This document shows, one piece after another, positions 11,869 through 24,700 of a DNA stretch of 64,000 nt. Position 1 is the stretch's first letter; each line of letters begins with the position of its first letter. The notes under the pieces were generated by a model. That model saw only the letters and a list, made by a program, of their open reading frames with translations. It was not told where the DNA came from and did not search any database. Location: contig BLAL01000013.1 in assembly GCA_015698045.1 (NCBI GenBank), forward strand, positions 744,001 to 808,000, in the 5' to 3' direction. The translations under genes and the position numbers were made by a program. Source of the stretch: Rhizophagus clarus (Eukaryota; Glomeromycota; Glomeromycetes; Glomerales; Glomeraceae).

Positions 11869-12589
11869 CCATGTAGTAATTATAGAATTATTTTATTTAC
11901 TTACTATTTTGTTATTTTTATATTTATTTATTATTTGTTTATTCATATTTTTTTTCATATTTACTTTTTTTTTATTTTGCTGAGGAAATGATGATGGGAT
12001 ATTGTGTAAGTAGTAGTTAACAGAAACATTAGACGAACATTTATCCGGTTTAAAATTAATTAAATAAAATTTTTTTTTTTTCAGACACTAGCTTTTTCAA
12101 TTAAAAAAAAAAAAAAATTTTTTTTCAAAAAAATTGATCTGCATGAAATTTACCATAATTAAAATTTAAAATTTTACCCTTATTTTTGAATAGCATGACG
12201 AACGGTAATAATAAAGAATTCTTCTTTTCGTTTAACATATAAATTTTTTTTATTTACACTAAGAACAGAACTTCAAGACTCTATGTAATAAGTTTCAAAT
12301 ATATCCGCTAGTCCAGTCTCTAGTATCTAGCCAACTTAGGATTCTTAGGATGGAAAATTAACGGTTAATTATAATTTAATTAATTAACCAGTTAATTAAC
12401 GGTTAATTAAATTTTATAATTTTAGGCAATATTATTAATTTTGGCCGAATTTAATATTTTTGGCCTAAATTATTAAAATTAAGATTTTAATCACATGATT
12501 ATTTTTCTTTTCTGATTGGTCTATTTATAATTAACCTACTTTCTTATACTTTTTATATTTATTTACGCGATTACACTTTGCGGTTACAC
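11869..12589. other. Intergenic with TTAATTAA-rich patch
   Basis: No gene. Homopolymer A/T runs occur at 12070-12130. At 12350-12420 overlapping ttaattaa words form palindromes, followed at 12440-12470 by ttggccgaattt / ttggcctaaat words of the dispersed GGCC-type repeat. Confidence 0.5.
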
Positions 12590-12869
12590 TAGGCCTGTTC
12601 AATTCTGATCGCGCGGATTTTTGATCGGTTATGAGTTGATACAGATTGGCTGACAAAATTGTGTAACCCGTTCAGTAATCCGATTTTTGAGTTCTACAAA
12701 AATGTAGAATCATTTTGATCGCAATTTAAAATAAGCAAAAACAAACGTGTTAATTGGTTATTGTCGGAAATTTTGCGATCAGCGATCAATTCTGATTTTG
12801 ATCACATGTTCGGATTGGTCAACGGATTTTGCGATCAAAAACCCGATCAATCAGAATTGAACAGGCCTA
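12590..12869. mobile_element. MITE with TA target duplication
   Basis: A 280-bp unit whose ends, taggcctgttcaattctgat and its inverse ending aacaggccta, are perfect inverted repeats of ~20 nt. Counting TA as the duplicated target gives GGCCTG...CAGGCC termini, consistent with a Tc1/mariner-type MITE. The interior is rich in GATCA/TGATC words. It has no transposase. It sits inside an array of short gattaca-type repeats. Confidence 0.75.
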
Positions 12870-14477
12870 CTGTGATTACACGCGATTACAAGCGATTACA
12901 AACGAATACAAATGAATACACTGTGATTACAACTTTATTTTGATAGGTAGGTTTTCAAAGCTTCATAATTATTGTTTCATTTTTGTTTTGACTTTGATCA
13001 TTACATTAAAAATATTATTTCATTGTTTATTACAGTTTAGGTTGCCTTTAATACAAAGAATATTTTGTATTTCCATTTAATTATATTTAATTACATTTGA
13101 CTTTGGAATTAAAAAATAAATTATAATAAAGAAATTTTATTCGTTAAAAAAATGTGGTCACTTGATCAAAATATGTTGATTTTATTGGCTAGATTTTGTT
13201 TGTGCGTGATTGAGTTTTGTGTTTGTGTTTTTTGTTTTCATAAAATTTTTATCAGAACATTTTTTTTGAAAGCCGCAATAGGTCATAATGACAGAGTTTT
13301 TTTATTTGATTTCTGATAATATTCTGTCATGAACATTTGCGCGTGTTTTCACATTCAGATTAAATAAGATTCATAATATAAGAATCAAAAATCGGTTTTT
13401 TTTCCAGCGTCATAATAACTTAGTTTTTATTTGATATTCTGTTAAATAAATCAATTATATTTATTGTATTTTGCTTCAATTCTTCTTCAAATTTTTTCTT
13501 CATAATAGAACTTCATTAATCTTTTCATTTCTTCATCATCATCTTCTCCCTTATGCGATTCGTAATATGACCCTCACCATAATCTATATGGGAATCATAA
13601 AATGACGGTCCGATGTGTCCGTATCCTGTCGGCCTAACAATTGTATCATTTGTTTGTTTAATAAGGAAAGGAAATACGTTAAGATGAGCCAAGAAATATT
13701 TAAAATAATTCATCATATGTATTACTATTATATGAAGGAAGAAGTTATTACACGCACCCTTTTGCCGATTTTGACGCGTTTCGCTCTTGACAGTCTTCTG
13801 GTCTTTGCAAATAAAGCGACTATCAATGAAACGATAACCGAATATTCCCAGAGCTACTGAGATAATTAATTGTCAAGACAAAATTTGTACTTCTTGGATT
13901 AATACTGAACTCATTGCCACCAAATGCTGTCATATTTAAAAGAGTCAATCGCTGCATTTCGTTCATTCAGAAGGCAGCAAGCAAAGTGTAAGAAAGCTAT
14001 CCATATCCATATGACCATGATCAAATTGAAGTCACCATTTCATGTTATAAATCTCGTAATAACCAAAAAATACAACTGAAGTTTCTCTTGAATCAGGAAC
14101 TTCCTTTTTTTTTTTTAAAGCACAAGAAATTTTGCATGTTTGAACAGTGTTACAATAAAAAGTTCATTAAAAAATAATATTATTTCATAGAAATTATCAT
14201 ATTAAAATGTTATTAACCGTTTTTGTATGCATATTGGTTACATAATAATATGTCTAAACTGATTTGGGTCCAAACAAAAAAAAAATTTGATCATATGATA
14301 AACTGGACTGAAAATCACGAAATATTGCATAAATAAACTTCCAAAATAAAAGAAGATTTGCACCGTACATAAATTATTTACGTAACCATTCTCCCATCCT
14401 GGGAAACTCATTTATTTTATTTTTTTTTTTTTATCTCAAAAATAACCTTCTAAAAAAAATTTTGAAGTTATTTCATT
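12870..14477. other. Intergenic; short gattaca array then nothing recognised
   Basis: From 12870 to about 12930 a 9-10-bp word (gcgattaca and variants) is repeated several times; copies also lie just left of the adjacent MITE, so the MITE split the array. A GC-richer patch at 13540-13860 contains short frames on both strands, none with a recognisable domain. The remainder is AT-rich. Confidence 0.5.
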
Positions 14478-16471
14478 ATGTCATATTGCAATAATCAATT
14501 AATTAATGCTGCGATCAACAAAGCAAATAAATTAGTAAATTTTAATATTTATAATGATATACACAAAAGATATGAATTTAAAAAACAAACAATTCTTTCT
14601 GATGAATCACTTACAGAAAAAGAGAAATCTGAAGCAATAGGATTATTAACTAAAACTTATGATGCTGATAAAATTAGACTTAACGAAGGAACAAAAAGAA
14701 TTTGTGAAGATTGTAACCAAAAATGTTTAGCTACAGCATATTGTGAACATTGTATAAGAAATTATTTAAAAGCAAATTTTTCAAATTGGACATCTGAAAA
14801 TGATAATGTTAATAACTTAATACAAGAATGTCAAATGAAAGTAATCGCTCCACATTTAATACCAGAATGGATTCCATATGATAATTTTCAAAGTATTAGA
14901 TACCTAACAAAAGGTGGATGTTCGGAAATTTATACAGCAATTTGGAATGATGGACATTTTATTGAATGGGATTCTAAAAAACGACAATTAAAAAGAATCG
15001 GAAATCAATGGATAGTACTTAAAAGATTAAAGAATGTTGAAAATGCAAATCAAAGTTGGTTTCAAGAGGTTTGTAATAATTTATTAAATATTTTTTTAAG
15101 TTTTTAAAATTTTTAAAAGTAAAATTTTAAGTAATTAAAAATTTTATAATTTACAGGCCAAATCACATTTAATTATAAGCAATAAACATTCGAATGTTGT
15201 CCAATACTATGGTTTAACACGAGATCCATCAAATGGAAATTATATGCTCGTAATGCAATATATGAATAAAGGTTTAAGAAAACATTTACAACAAAATCAT
15301 AAACAACTTAAATGGAAGGAAAAAATCCAAATTGCTGTTGATATAATTGAAGCACTTTTAAGAGTTCACGCTGAGAAAGCAATTCATAAAGATTTACATT
15401 CTGGAAATATATTATTTAAAGCTAGATTTTATATTAGTGATCTTGGATTTTCTGGACCCGCAGATAAACCATTAAAAAGTATATATGGAAATCTTCCATA
15501 TATAGCACCAGAAGTTATTGTTGAGAAAAAATATACTTTTAAATCTGACATTTATAGTATCGCGATGCTTATGTGGGAAATTTCATCAGGTCAAGCACCA
15601 TTTATTAATTATGAGCATAATTATAATCTTGCTATGGATATTGTTAATGGTATGCGACCAAAAATTGTTTCAGGAACACCTTTAGAGTATGAAAATTTGA
15701 TGAAAATATGTTGGGATGCAGATCCATCAAAACGACTTGATATCAACACACTTTTAGGTAAAATGGATAGACTTAATCTATCTTATCAAAATAGACCAAA
15801 TGAGTTATCTGAACTAGAAGTTGATGATTTAGAAATAGATAATTTTACGAGTAGCAATAGTAGCATGTTTACAAGTAAACTCTATCAATTTGAGAATCTT
15901 CCCAAGCCAAAAAATGCAACAAAAGGTAAATATTGTAATAATTACTATTTATTACTAATACTTAAATTATTAATATAATATTTTTTTTTTAATTTTAAAT
16001 TATAGAAGAGCTAAAAGGTGTAGAACATTTTAATTTAACTTATTTATAAATGATCAAATTAATAATAGTTTCTTTTATAATTTTATAGCATTTTATAGTA
16101 GATCACCTAATTTTTATAATGGTATGATAATATTGGATTTCTAATTCTGTAAAAGAAACATTTATTTTATATAATATAATTTTTTTTTAGTTGATTTGAG
16201 TAATCAGAAGAATAATACATCAGAAATAAGTAGAAATAATTGGAAGAATAGTACGTCAGAAATAAGTAAAAGTAATCAGAAGAATGGTACATCATCAGAA
16301 ATGATATTAACTTTGATAGTTATGTAAAATTATCAACCGCTATTATTAATTAATTTTATATTGATTTCTTTTCATTTTATAGAAGAAGATATATATAACA
16401 ATCCAAATCTTCATTCAGAAGCAGAACTAATTGAATTCGAGCTTCCTAAAGGTAATATCTTTTTATTTTAA
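14478..16471 (+). CDS. Protein kinase (TKL-like) with zinc-ribbon N-terminus and small tail exons
   Basis: Exon 1 14478-15068 (197 codons) and exon 2 15157-15925 encode the core. Residues ~70-95 carry a Cys ribbon (CEDCNQKC...CEHC) followed by SNWTSEN. The kinase shows KGGCSEIY as glycine loop, K182, a catalytic HKD-type Asp276, DLG at 292 and an intact APE. Tail exons inferred by splice signals and paralogue comparison are 16006-16017 (12 nt), 16089-16121, 16191-16286 and 16383-16471, all phase 1, giving 529 aa ending in an NNPNLHSE-containing tail. The donor at 16287 is inferred; the donor position used by the paralogue reads TT here, so the gene may instead end at 16327. Probable cytosolic signalling kinase, substrate unknown. 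Confidence 0.82.
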
Positions 16472-17989
16472 TAAGAAAATTACTGAAGTTTTATTTAACC
16501 TTATAATTCAATCTTTTAAATTTAGATTTTTGAATACGTATAAATTATATAATGACAATAACATTATTATTATGGTAAATTATTTAAACACTAAGACTAG
16601 AGTAGTAAGTAAGAAAGAGATTTCTTTCAAGTTCTTAGTTTGTAATTTAAATAATTTATTTTCACATTATATTATCAATAAACTATCACATAAAGTTATC
16701 GAATTCTTGATTTTGAAACGTAGTTTCAAAGTAATATTATAAGGTTATTTATTTTCAAATCTAACAGTAATATAATTTATCTGGTTTACTATGATAATCT
16801 AACTATACTAATAAAGAAACCATAATATACATTAAATGAATGTAATAAATGATGATTTTCTAAGTAACCATATTTTTATTGGTAATTGATTAAACTCGTT
16901 TAATTTAATTTTTTAAATCATTTTTTAATTGCACGTCTGAATAATGGAACCATTAATTTTGAATTAACTTTTGGTCAAAGTGAAATTGCAAGAAGTGAAC
17001 TATATATATGGTTGACTACAGTACATTTGTTTAATGTTTACTCTCAAATCTGAGTAAAACTAGTAATCCATTATATTATATATTTACACATATATATAAT
17101 CTTTTTTTTTTTTTGATTAAATTAAGAAAAATTGACCATAATAAATGAGTACAAGTTCGGTTGTCTTTAAACTATTTTTAAACGACTGTTAAGCGACTTA
17201 TTATTTATTACAATCATTTGATGACTTTTTATAATTAATTTTAATAATAGCCTTTATAATAAAAAAGAAAATAGAATTACAATTTTGAAACCAAAGTAAA
17301 ATTTATTTTACTATAGAACTCTGATTTTGATTACTTATTATATTGCTCATATGATCTGCCAGTTGATCTACCATACTAACGTTGCATTTTAGAAATTTGT
17401 AAAACCACTTTCTTGTTATAAATTTGCCGCTCACGCTAAAAAAAATTAACTTTTGGAATTTTTAGCTTAGCTGAAAAACATTATAACTAATGAATGCACA
17501 AATTCTGGAAATTTATTTCCTGTTGCTGATAATAATCATGAAAATTTAAAACTGGTTTCAAAAAATTATATAATAATAAAATTATGAATTTATTAGAAGA
17601 AAATCAAAGAATTAATCAACAATATAAAAACTTTCATAAAGAAAATCAAGAAGTAAGATTATGAAAAAGTTTTACGTATAAATAATGATCTAAAAGAAGA
17701 ACTTCAAAAGAAAGATGTGCAATTCGAAAACTACAAACAGATTTTAATTTAGAAAAACAGAAATTCAACGACTTGAAATAATTTTAGAAAATTTAAAGAT
17801 ATTGGAAGTAGACGGAATTGATGTTAATACTATTAAGCTTTTAAAAAAAATAATGAACAAAGAAATTGTGATACTGACAATAATATAACACTCTTTGCTT
17901 TAAATAATAATAAAGTATGTGGTAATGAATTTTGTAATTTAATTATATTGATTAAAATGTAACTAATTAATTTTCTACGCTTTAAAGTT
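16472..17989. other. Intergenic; trace of a decayed coiled-coil ORF
   Basis: Mostly AT-rich non-coding DNA. From 17584 a short frame begins MNLLEENQRINQQYK and is soon stopped. Asn/Gln/Glu/Lys-rich segments continue in shifted frames to about 17800, suggesting remains of a coiled-coil protein. Too broken to name. Confidence 0.4.
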
Positions 17990-19025
17990 TTAAAATTATA
18001 ATTGGATTAGATTTACATCCTTGGATTTGCTTATTGCCATGTTGAAGAAGATCAAAATATATACACAAATGATACATGGCCTTGGACAGTTGGTCAGTTT
18101 AAAACAAATAAAGCAGTTCTTTAATATGATGATGATGAATACAATATTGTGTGGTGATCCAGCTTTGGCTAAATACAAAATAATGAACCAATTAAATTGT
18201 TCAAATTACACCTGGAGATAATTTAAGACCAAAAACTTCTAATTGAGCTATTACCGACTATCTTAGAGAAATAGGAAAAGTATGAATCACAATCCAATAT
18301 CAGCTTATTGTTAATATTAATTTTCTAATCTTTTCAGTTATTTATTTAAATGAAAATTTAAGTTTTATTAAAGACACCATTGACGTAGTTGGTATGGAAT
18401 TGACTTTGAAAACGTTTTATTAGTACTTACTATCTCTACAGAATATTCAGAAAAAGAAAAGTTATTAGTATGAGACGATGTGTATATAATGCGAACCTCA
18501 TTAAAGATATGATATAGGAGGCAAGTTTTGATTATTTGTTCATTATTTAATTTAAAGAATATTCGAATAATTTCTTTATATACTACAGGATTGAATATTC
18601 ATAAGTTAGTCAGAAATGATCCATTGTGAATAGGTAAAGTTACTGTACACATTAGAGATTTCTGCGGAAACAGTTTAATCGATGAAGAATTTTCAACAAT
18701 ATTTTAACCGAATTTTACGAAAACGAATATTTACAAAATAAAATTAGAGAAAAGTTCTGAGTAAATACTTCAGTTCCCTTCAACCAATAGCAGCAATTGC
18801 ACGTGGAGCTGTGATTTCATTATTTTGGATGCTTAAATAATAAATATACTTATGAAATTCAATATAGTTGGTCATTTTTGTATAAAAAATCATGGTGTCA
18901 AAAGTCGTAAATTTAGTACTTTGTTCAAACGAGGCACTGAAATTACAGTAGATCAAATTTTTCCTTTAATAATTTTGAACATGAATCTAATCAAACAAAG
19001 TTGATTTACGGTCATTAATAGTTTA
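17990..19025 (+). pseudogene. HSP70/HSPA12-like pseudogene
   Basis: Fragments in different plus frames follow the order of the HSP70-like ATPase family expanded in Glomeromycotina. The N-terminal nucleotide-binding signature survives as IIGLDLH then GFAYCHVEEDQN after a frameshift (18001-18060). NEPIKLFKLHLE and TDYLREIGK follow (18180-18280). ENVLLVLTISTEYSEKEK lies near 18400-18460, IRDFCGNSLIDEEF near 18650-18690 and LQPIAAIARGAVIS near 18780-18825. Multiple frameshifts and stops occur throughout, so no functional protein is possible. Intron remnants (gt near 18280, cag near 18338) are visible. The assignment rests on motif order recognised by eye. Confidence 0.72.
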
Positions 19026-19602
19026 AAATAAGTTTAAAGAAGAAGTTTTCTCTGAAATACGGTATAATACAAAATCATGATAAAAGCAGACGTGCGTTAC
19101 TAAAAAACCGTTACAATTTTGTAATTCACTATTTAACATTTCGATCTTATTTGAGTCTTCAAATATATATGCTTTTAATTTACTTGTGTAAAATTTCAAA
19201 AGTATATCATGTCGGTGATCTTTAGTGAAAAAACGATATTTCGCGATCTTTCGCGATTTAAAATTCTTTTATGATGACATTTGTTAATTATATTAATTAT
19301 ATATTTGTAATAAAATGGTAAAGATAATTGAGGAAACATTAAAATGACGTATTATTTATTGTTGTAAAAAACTTTAAATTAAAAGGAATAAAAGGTTACA
19401 CGTTAGCGTTTACAAATTTTGATAAATGAGTTTGCCATTTACCAGAAGGTCAGAAAAAATAAATATTTATATCATAAGATATGTAAATAAACCAAAGTAT
19501 CTAGTTTCTGTTGTGGTATTATATTGTGACATTATTAGAAAGAATATATGTATTAACAACTATTAATGAATAAAATTATGATTAATTTATTTTTATACCG
19601 CG
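19026..19602. other. Intergenic AT-rich DNA
   Basis: No gene or clear repeat recognised. The last 8 bases (ataccgcg, 19595-19602) are the left target duplication of the following element. Confidence 0.55.
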
Positions 19603-20288
19603 TAGTGTTCCGAAAGGGTCGAGTCGGGTCGAGTTTGAGGATGTATTCGAACTCGACCCGAGTATAAAAACAAACCCGTATAAATACCCGGGTAACATTT
19701 ATATGACCCGACCTCTGACCCGACCCGATACAGTTTAACCCGGGTCCAAATAAAATTTTCAGATAAAATAAATCTTTATTATATACTTTGGATGGAAATG
19801 CTGCTACAAATTCATCTAATGTACTTTGAGTTTCTATCATTGAATTCCTGCTTTTTTGGATTTTTATCTGGATAATTACACACTAAAGAACGCCAAAGAT
19901 TCGTTGTATTTGTTTTATTCCTAAAATTTTAATAAATGTAATATTAAAAGAGAATTTTCTTATTTTTTTTTTTATAAAATTACTTGTAAATAATTAAGCA
20001 AATATTTTTTTTTTCTAAAAAAAAAATACTTACGGACAGTTTAAGCACTTAACTTCTTTGAGTTTTTGTTTAAAAATCGTGTAATGTAATAAACATTTTA
20101 TAGACATGTTAATATCTGATTAAACCCGGGTCAACCCGGGTCAACCCGGGTCTAGTAAAGGAGTGACCCTAACCCGACGGGTCGGGTTGGATATAAGACT
20201 CGTGTCAGATAATGATAAACCCGATTCGGATTTTAAACGCGGGTCGGGTCAAATGACCCGGGTCTGACCCGACCCTTTCGGAGCACTA
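19603..20288. mobile_element. Non-autonomous hAT-like element with GGGTCGGGTC subterminal repeats
   Basis: A 686-bp unit with terminal inverted repeats TAGTG(T/C)TCCGAAAGGGTCG and a perfect 8-bp target duplication ATACCGCG at 19595-19602 and 20289-20296, diagnostic of hAT transposition. Each end carries many copies of gacccgacccg/cgggtcgggtc and acccgggtc words in a GC-rich block, while the middle is AT-rich. No transposase is encoded. The ends resemble those of the element at 6880 (TAGTGCTT) although the subterminal repeats differ completely. Confidence 0.92.
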
Positions 20289-20296
20289 ATACCGCG

Positions 20297-21715
20297 TTTC
20301 CTAATAATCGTCCGTGATTTTCCTTATCTATTATTCCATGATATCATTGTCATCACGGCTTCTCCGTGAAATGATATCCACGGTTTCCCATGAAATAACT
20401 ATTACTAAAATACAAAACGGTTCATAAAGTAACCATGTAATATTATTCCGTTCATATACTAAGTAGGAATAGAATTTAATGCTGAGTAATGGCTTATTTT
20501 TACTGGTAAACGTTTCGCGCTATATAGTTCTTATAAAAATAGCAAAAAAGGTTGTATTTATTTACAAGTAGCAAATGCATTAAGTGACATTTTAACGCTT
20601 GATATAAAAAATGAGTAGTATTAAAAAATAAACGCGATTTTCTACATAAATTAAGAAATATTATTGGGTTAAAAATAATGTTATATAAATCGAAAAACAG
20701 CGAATTGATTTCGTTACTGTGATCGGACTTACGAATGGGCCAAGAATTCTCAATGGACTGCATATTATCTGAATGTGATATGGTTGTAAATCTGAATAAT
20801 ATTCATACAAAAAATTGTAATGATAAGGAAAACATAATATTGCGATGCAAAATACTTTGCATTCGCAACAACAGTTGTATCGTACCATTTATTATAGCAC
20901 GAAAGATTTATCTATTATAGAGTAAAATTTTTATACCTTATAGTACTGTACACTTGCCGATCAAGCTAAGAAAACCACCATTCGGAGAAAATTCCGAGCC
21001 AAACAGAATATTAACCATGGTAACCATGGTAACTACCAAAACGATAATTAATTATTACTTATTTTTTGTTTAGCGTGGGACACAAAATTATTTTTTTTTC
21101 TAAAAAATTTAATATGTATTTTTTGGATAACAAAAAACATCAGCCCAAGTGTGTCTAAACAAAATAATCATAGCAAAGAAAATCATTACAAATAAAGACA
21201 AACAACATGATACGGACAATAAAATCTAGACAATGGGTGTAAGAATTTTTTTTTGTTTATTTGATAACCGGTTAAACCGGTCAATTACAATTCAGTTTGA
21301 GAACAAGACAAACGTTATTCTAAACTTAGCCATTTAAGACATGTGCTGCCTTCTGGTGCTTTTTTAAAAAACATCCGTGGTTATATTCCCTGTATTTTTA
21401 GATTGAAAAAAATCCAAAAAATCCGATTTATCAATCAAAAAAAAAACAATCAAACAATTGAAAAAATAAATTAATATTGTCTCGATTTTTGCTTGTTCGA
21501 TTAAAATAGATATAAATAACAATAATATTATTACCAAATGAATGATAAATCAGTTAAAATTGTTTTCTCATGTTACTCATGTTACACAACAGATAAATCG
21601 TTATTGTTTCTCAAAAAGGAAATGATTCTGATTCGGCCTGTAACAGGATACTTGTGCAAGGGTAACCTTTAAAACGAGTTAATTTTAATACTCTGTACTG
21701 CAATTAAATTTTCTA
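20297..21715. other. Intergenic before the first SNTX-GTPase gene
   Basis: No gene supported. Short features: gatatcat/atgatatc palindromic words at 20335-20375, a doubled accatggta word at 21014-21033, and aaccggttaaaccggt at 21267-21282. No convincing core promoter could be singled out upstream of 21716. Confidence 0.45.
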
Positions 21716-24700
21716 ATGACAGATACTGCTAATAAAATTATACGACGAAAGTCTCTCGGTAGAGTCGCATTTATAGGATCACTATATAATGCCACGAGAG
21801 ATACATTTTGTGGTACTACAATTTTTAAAGAGAAAATTCCAAATGATTCCATAAACAGAGTCGACATACCCAACAGTGAATTGTTATTCGAATATGAGGA
21901 TTCATATAGAGAAAAGTTCAACAAATTAGACGTTGAAGCAGAGCTAAAATTAAGCGTTCTTGCTGGACTGTTTGCTTTAGAGGGTTCAGGAAAATATTTA
22001 AACGATTTAAAAGATAGTTCCAGAACTGTGAAAGGAAGCTTAATATACAGGATGACTTTGGTCGAAGAAAATTTAAACATTTGTCGTGATGATGTTAGGT
22101 CTTGCATTTCTATTGACGGGTTTAGTAACTCAGATGCCACTCACGTCGTGATAGGAATAAAATGGGGAGCTACTTTGATTACATCATATGAACGCAAAAA
22201 TATGAAGGAAGCGGACAAACATCAAGTTGAAGCAACGTTAAAGTCTTATTTTGAAAATTTATCACTTTCTATTTCTGGAAATGGTAGCGTGGATGTTGAA
22301 AATAATAAACCTAACCTTATGAATCATTTCACTATAAAGCTTCTTGGAGATGCTGTTCCACATAATAAAACATTTCTTCAATCTTTTGATGAAGCGGGGA
22401 AAGCCATGACAGACCTTCCTTCTTACGCCAAACAATCTAATGATGGGAAAGGGTTTCCGATTGAATATACCCTTTATCCATTGTCGGAACTCGCGAAGAA
22501 ACTTTCTCAAAACATCAAAGTCAATAATTTAATAATGGAATCGAGTGAAGAAACTGTTTTAAAAATAGAGCAAGTTTTTGACGATCTATTCATACCAAAA
22601 CAAAGACTCAATGATTTATTTAATGACGCAAAATCTATCTCTAATATCATACCTGATAATATATTTGATGATATTAACAATCATGTAAAAGATATTAAAT
22701 TAGAGGAGGCAAAATTTAGAAAGGAATTCGCAGAAAGCCTTGTTAAAATGCGTACTGGAATAAATAATATTGATGAACTTGAGAATATAATGACGACGTT
22801 TCAGAGAGGTGTTTTATCTAAGAGTTCTATTATGACGTTCGTTGATCAATACAGATCAATATCCCTAAAGGCTGACTTGGTACTTGCTCTTAGAGAGAAA
22901 AAAATAGAATATCTTGGCAAGGATTCGACTATTGATCATATTCTGCGTATGAATCCAAAAGGTCATATCTACATACTTGTTGACGAAGAAATTATTCGTG
23001 ACAATTCGTCACCAGTGCATAATGTATTTCAAGATTTATATAATTCAAACGAGAAGTCAAGTAAGTTCTTTGTAGTTGACCCAAAAATATGTCCTGAAAT
23101 AAAAAGTCCTGGCTATCCGGTGATTCATCATTATGTCAATGGGAGATTAGAAAGTAATGATTATTACAATGCCAATAAAACGTTGTTTACATCAAATCTT
23201 ATTAAATTTGATCCTCAACCACATCTCAAACCAAAAAATGATCCTGTTGATAAAGCGCGGTTACATGTGCCTTGTCCTCAAGCTAATTGTTCTACATTTT
23301 GCAATTGGAGATGTTTCAAATGTCAGCACGAAGTCGAATATGGATATAACAGGCATTTGTACTGTGGATGTGGTGAAAGTAGTATTGATAATTGCAAATT
23401 CAAATGCAATAACCCTCTTCATACTGAAGGATATATTTCTTTTGATTTAAACACACTTATCACCCTGTTGCCGGAAGAACCTCCAGAAGAAATAAATATA
23501 TTATTACTTGGTGAGACTGGTGTAGGAAAATCTACGTTCATAAATGCTTTTGTTAACTATCTAAAATTCGATACATTAAATGATGCAAAAGAAGGAAATA
23601 TGGAAGTGCTAATATCATCAAAATTCACATTAACAGATGAAAATTATGATACTAAAACGATAAAAATAGGCAATAATGATGATTTAAATGAGAAATTAGA
23701 AAATGTAGGCATGTCATCAACCCAAGAATGTAGGACTTATGTCTTTCCTACGGTAGAAAACAAGCTTATAAGATTAATCGATACTCCTGGAATAGGAGAT
23801 ACTAGAGGATTGGATCAAGACAAGAAAAATTTTGAAAATATTTTAAAATATATTAGTTATCACCAGTATTTAAATGGAATATGTATTCTTCTCAAGCCTA
23901 ATAACGCTCGATTAACCATAGTATTTAGGTTTTGCATACAAGAATTGTTATCACACCTTCATAGAAATGCAAAGGATAACATTGTCTTCTGTTTTACCAA
24001 TGCTAGAGGAACATTCTATCGTCCTGGAGATACATTACCACCACTTAAAGAACAACTCGGAGATCTCAAAAAACGATCTAATGTTGAAATAAAAGCCAAT
24101 AAAGACACAATTTATTGTTTTGATAATGAATCGTTTAGATTTCTAGCGGCAATTCAAAAAGGCATTAATTTTGAAGTTACAGATAAACAGAATTTTGCAG
24201 AAAGTTGGAAAAAGTCTGTGGATGAATCGCTGAGACTTATTCAATATCTTGTGACTCGTCGACCTCACGTGGTAAAAGATACTCTATCGCTAAACAGTTC
24301 TAGAAATATAGTGGTACTTCTTTCTAAACCACTTGCAGAAATAGGACAACTTATTCAAACAAATATTAAGCTGATCAAAGAACAACAAAATGAAATAAAA
24401 AATTCTGACAAGACTATAGAAGAGCTTAAAGATCAGCTGTATATCCCGCAAGTGGATCTTGAGCCAGTATCGTTGGGATATCCAAGAACTGTGTGCACAA
24501 GCAGCGGTTGTGTCGAATCATTGCAAATTGAACAAACCAATATTAAAAAAATAAATTATATAAAGCATTGTCATTCTCATTGTTATTTGAATGATGTTAC
24601 ATGTAATGAAGTAAATACTGCGGCACTGAGAGGATGCAGTGCTATGAATTCAGATGGAACATGTAACTATTGTGATTGTAAATGGGATAAACATATGCAT

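Noticed and set aside
13525..13860. Short ORFs on both strands in a GC-richer patch
   Set aside because: No domain, no conserved neighbour and conflicting strands; could be a relic but unsupported.
16431..16742. 103-aa plus-strand ORF overlapping the kinase tail exon
   Set aside because: Reads the terminal exon in another frame, then AT-rich intergenic DNA.
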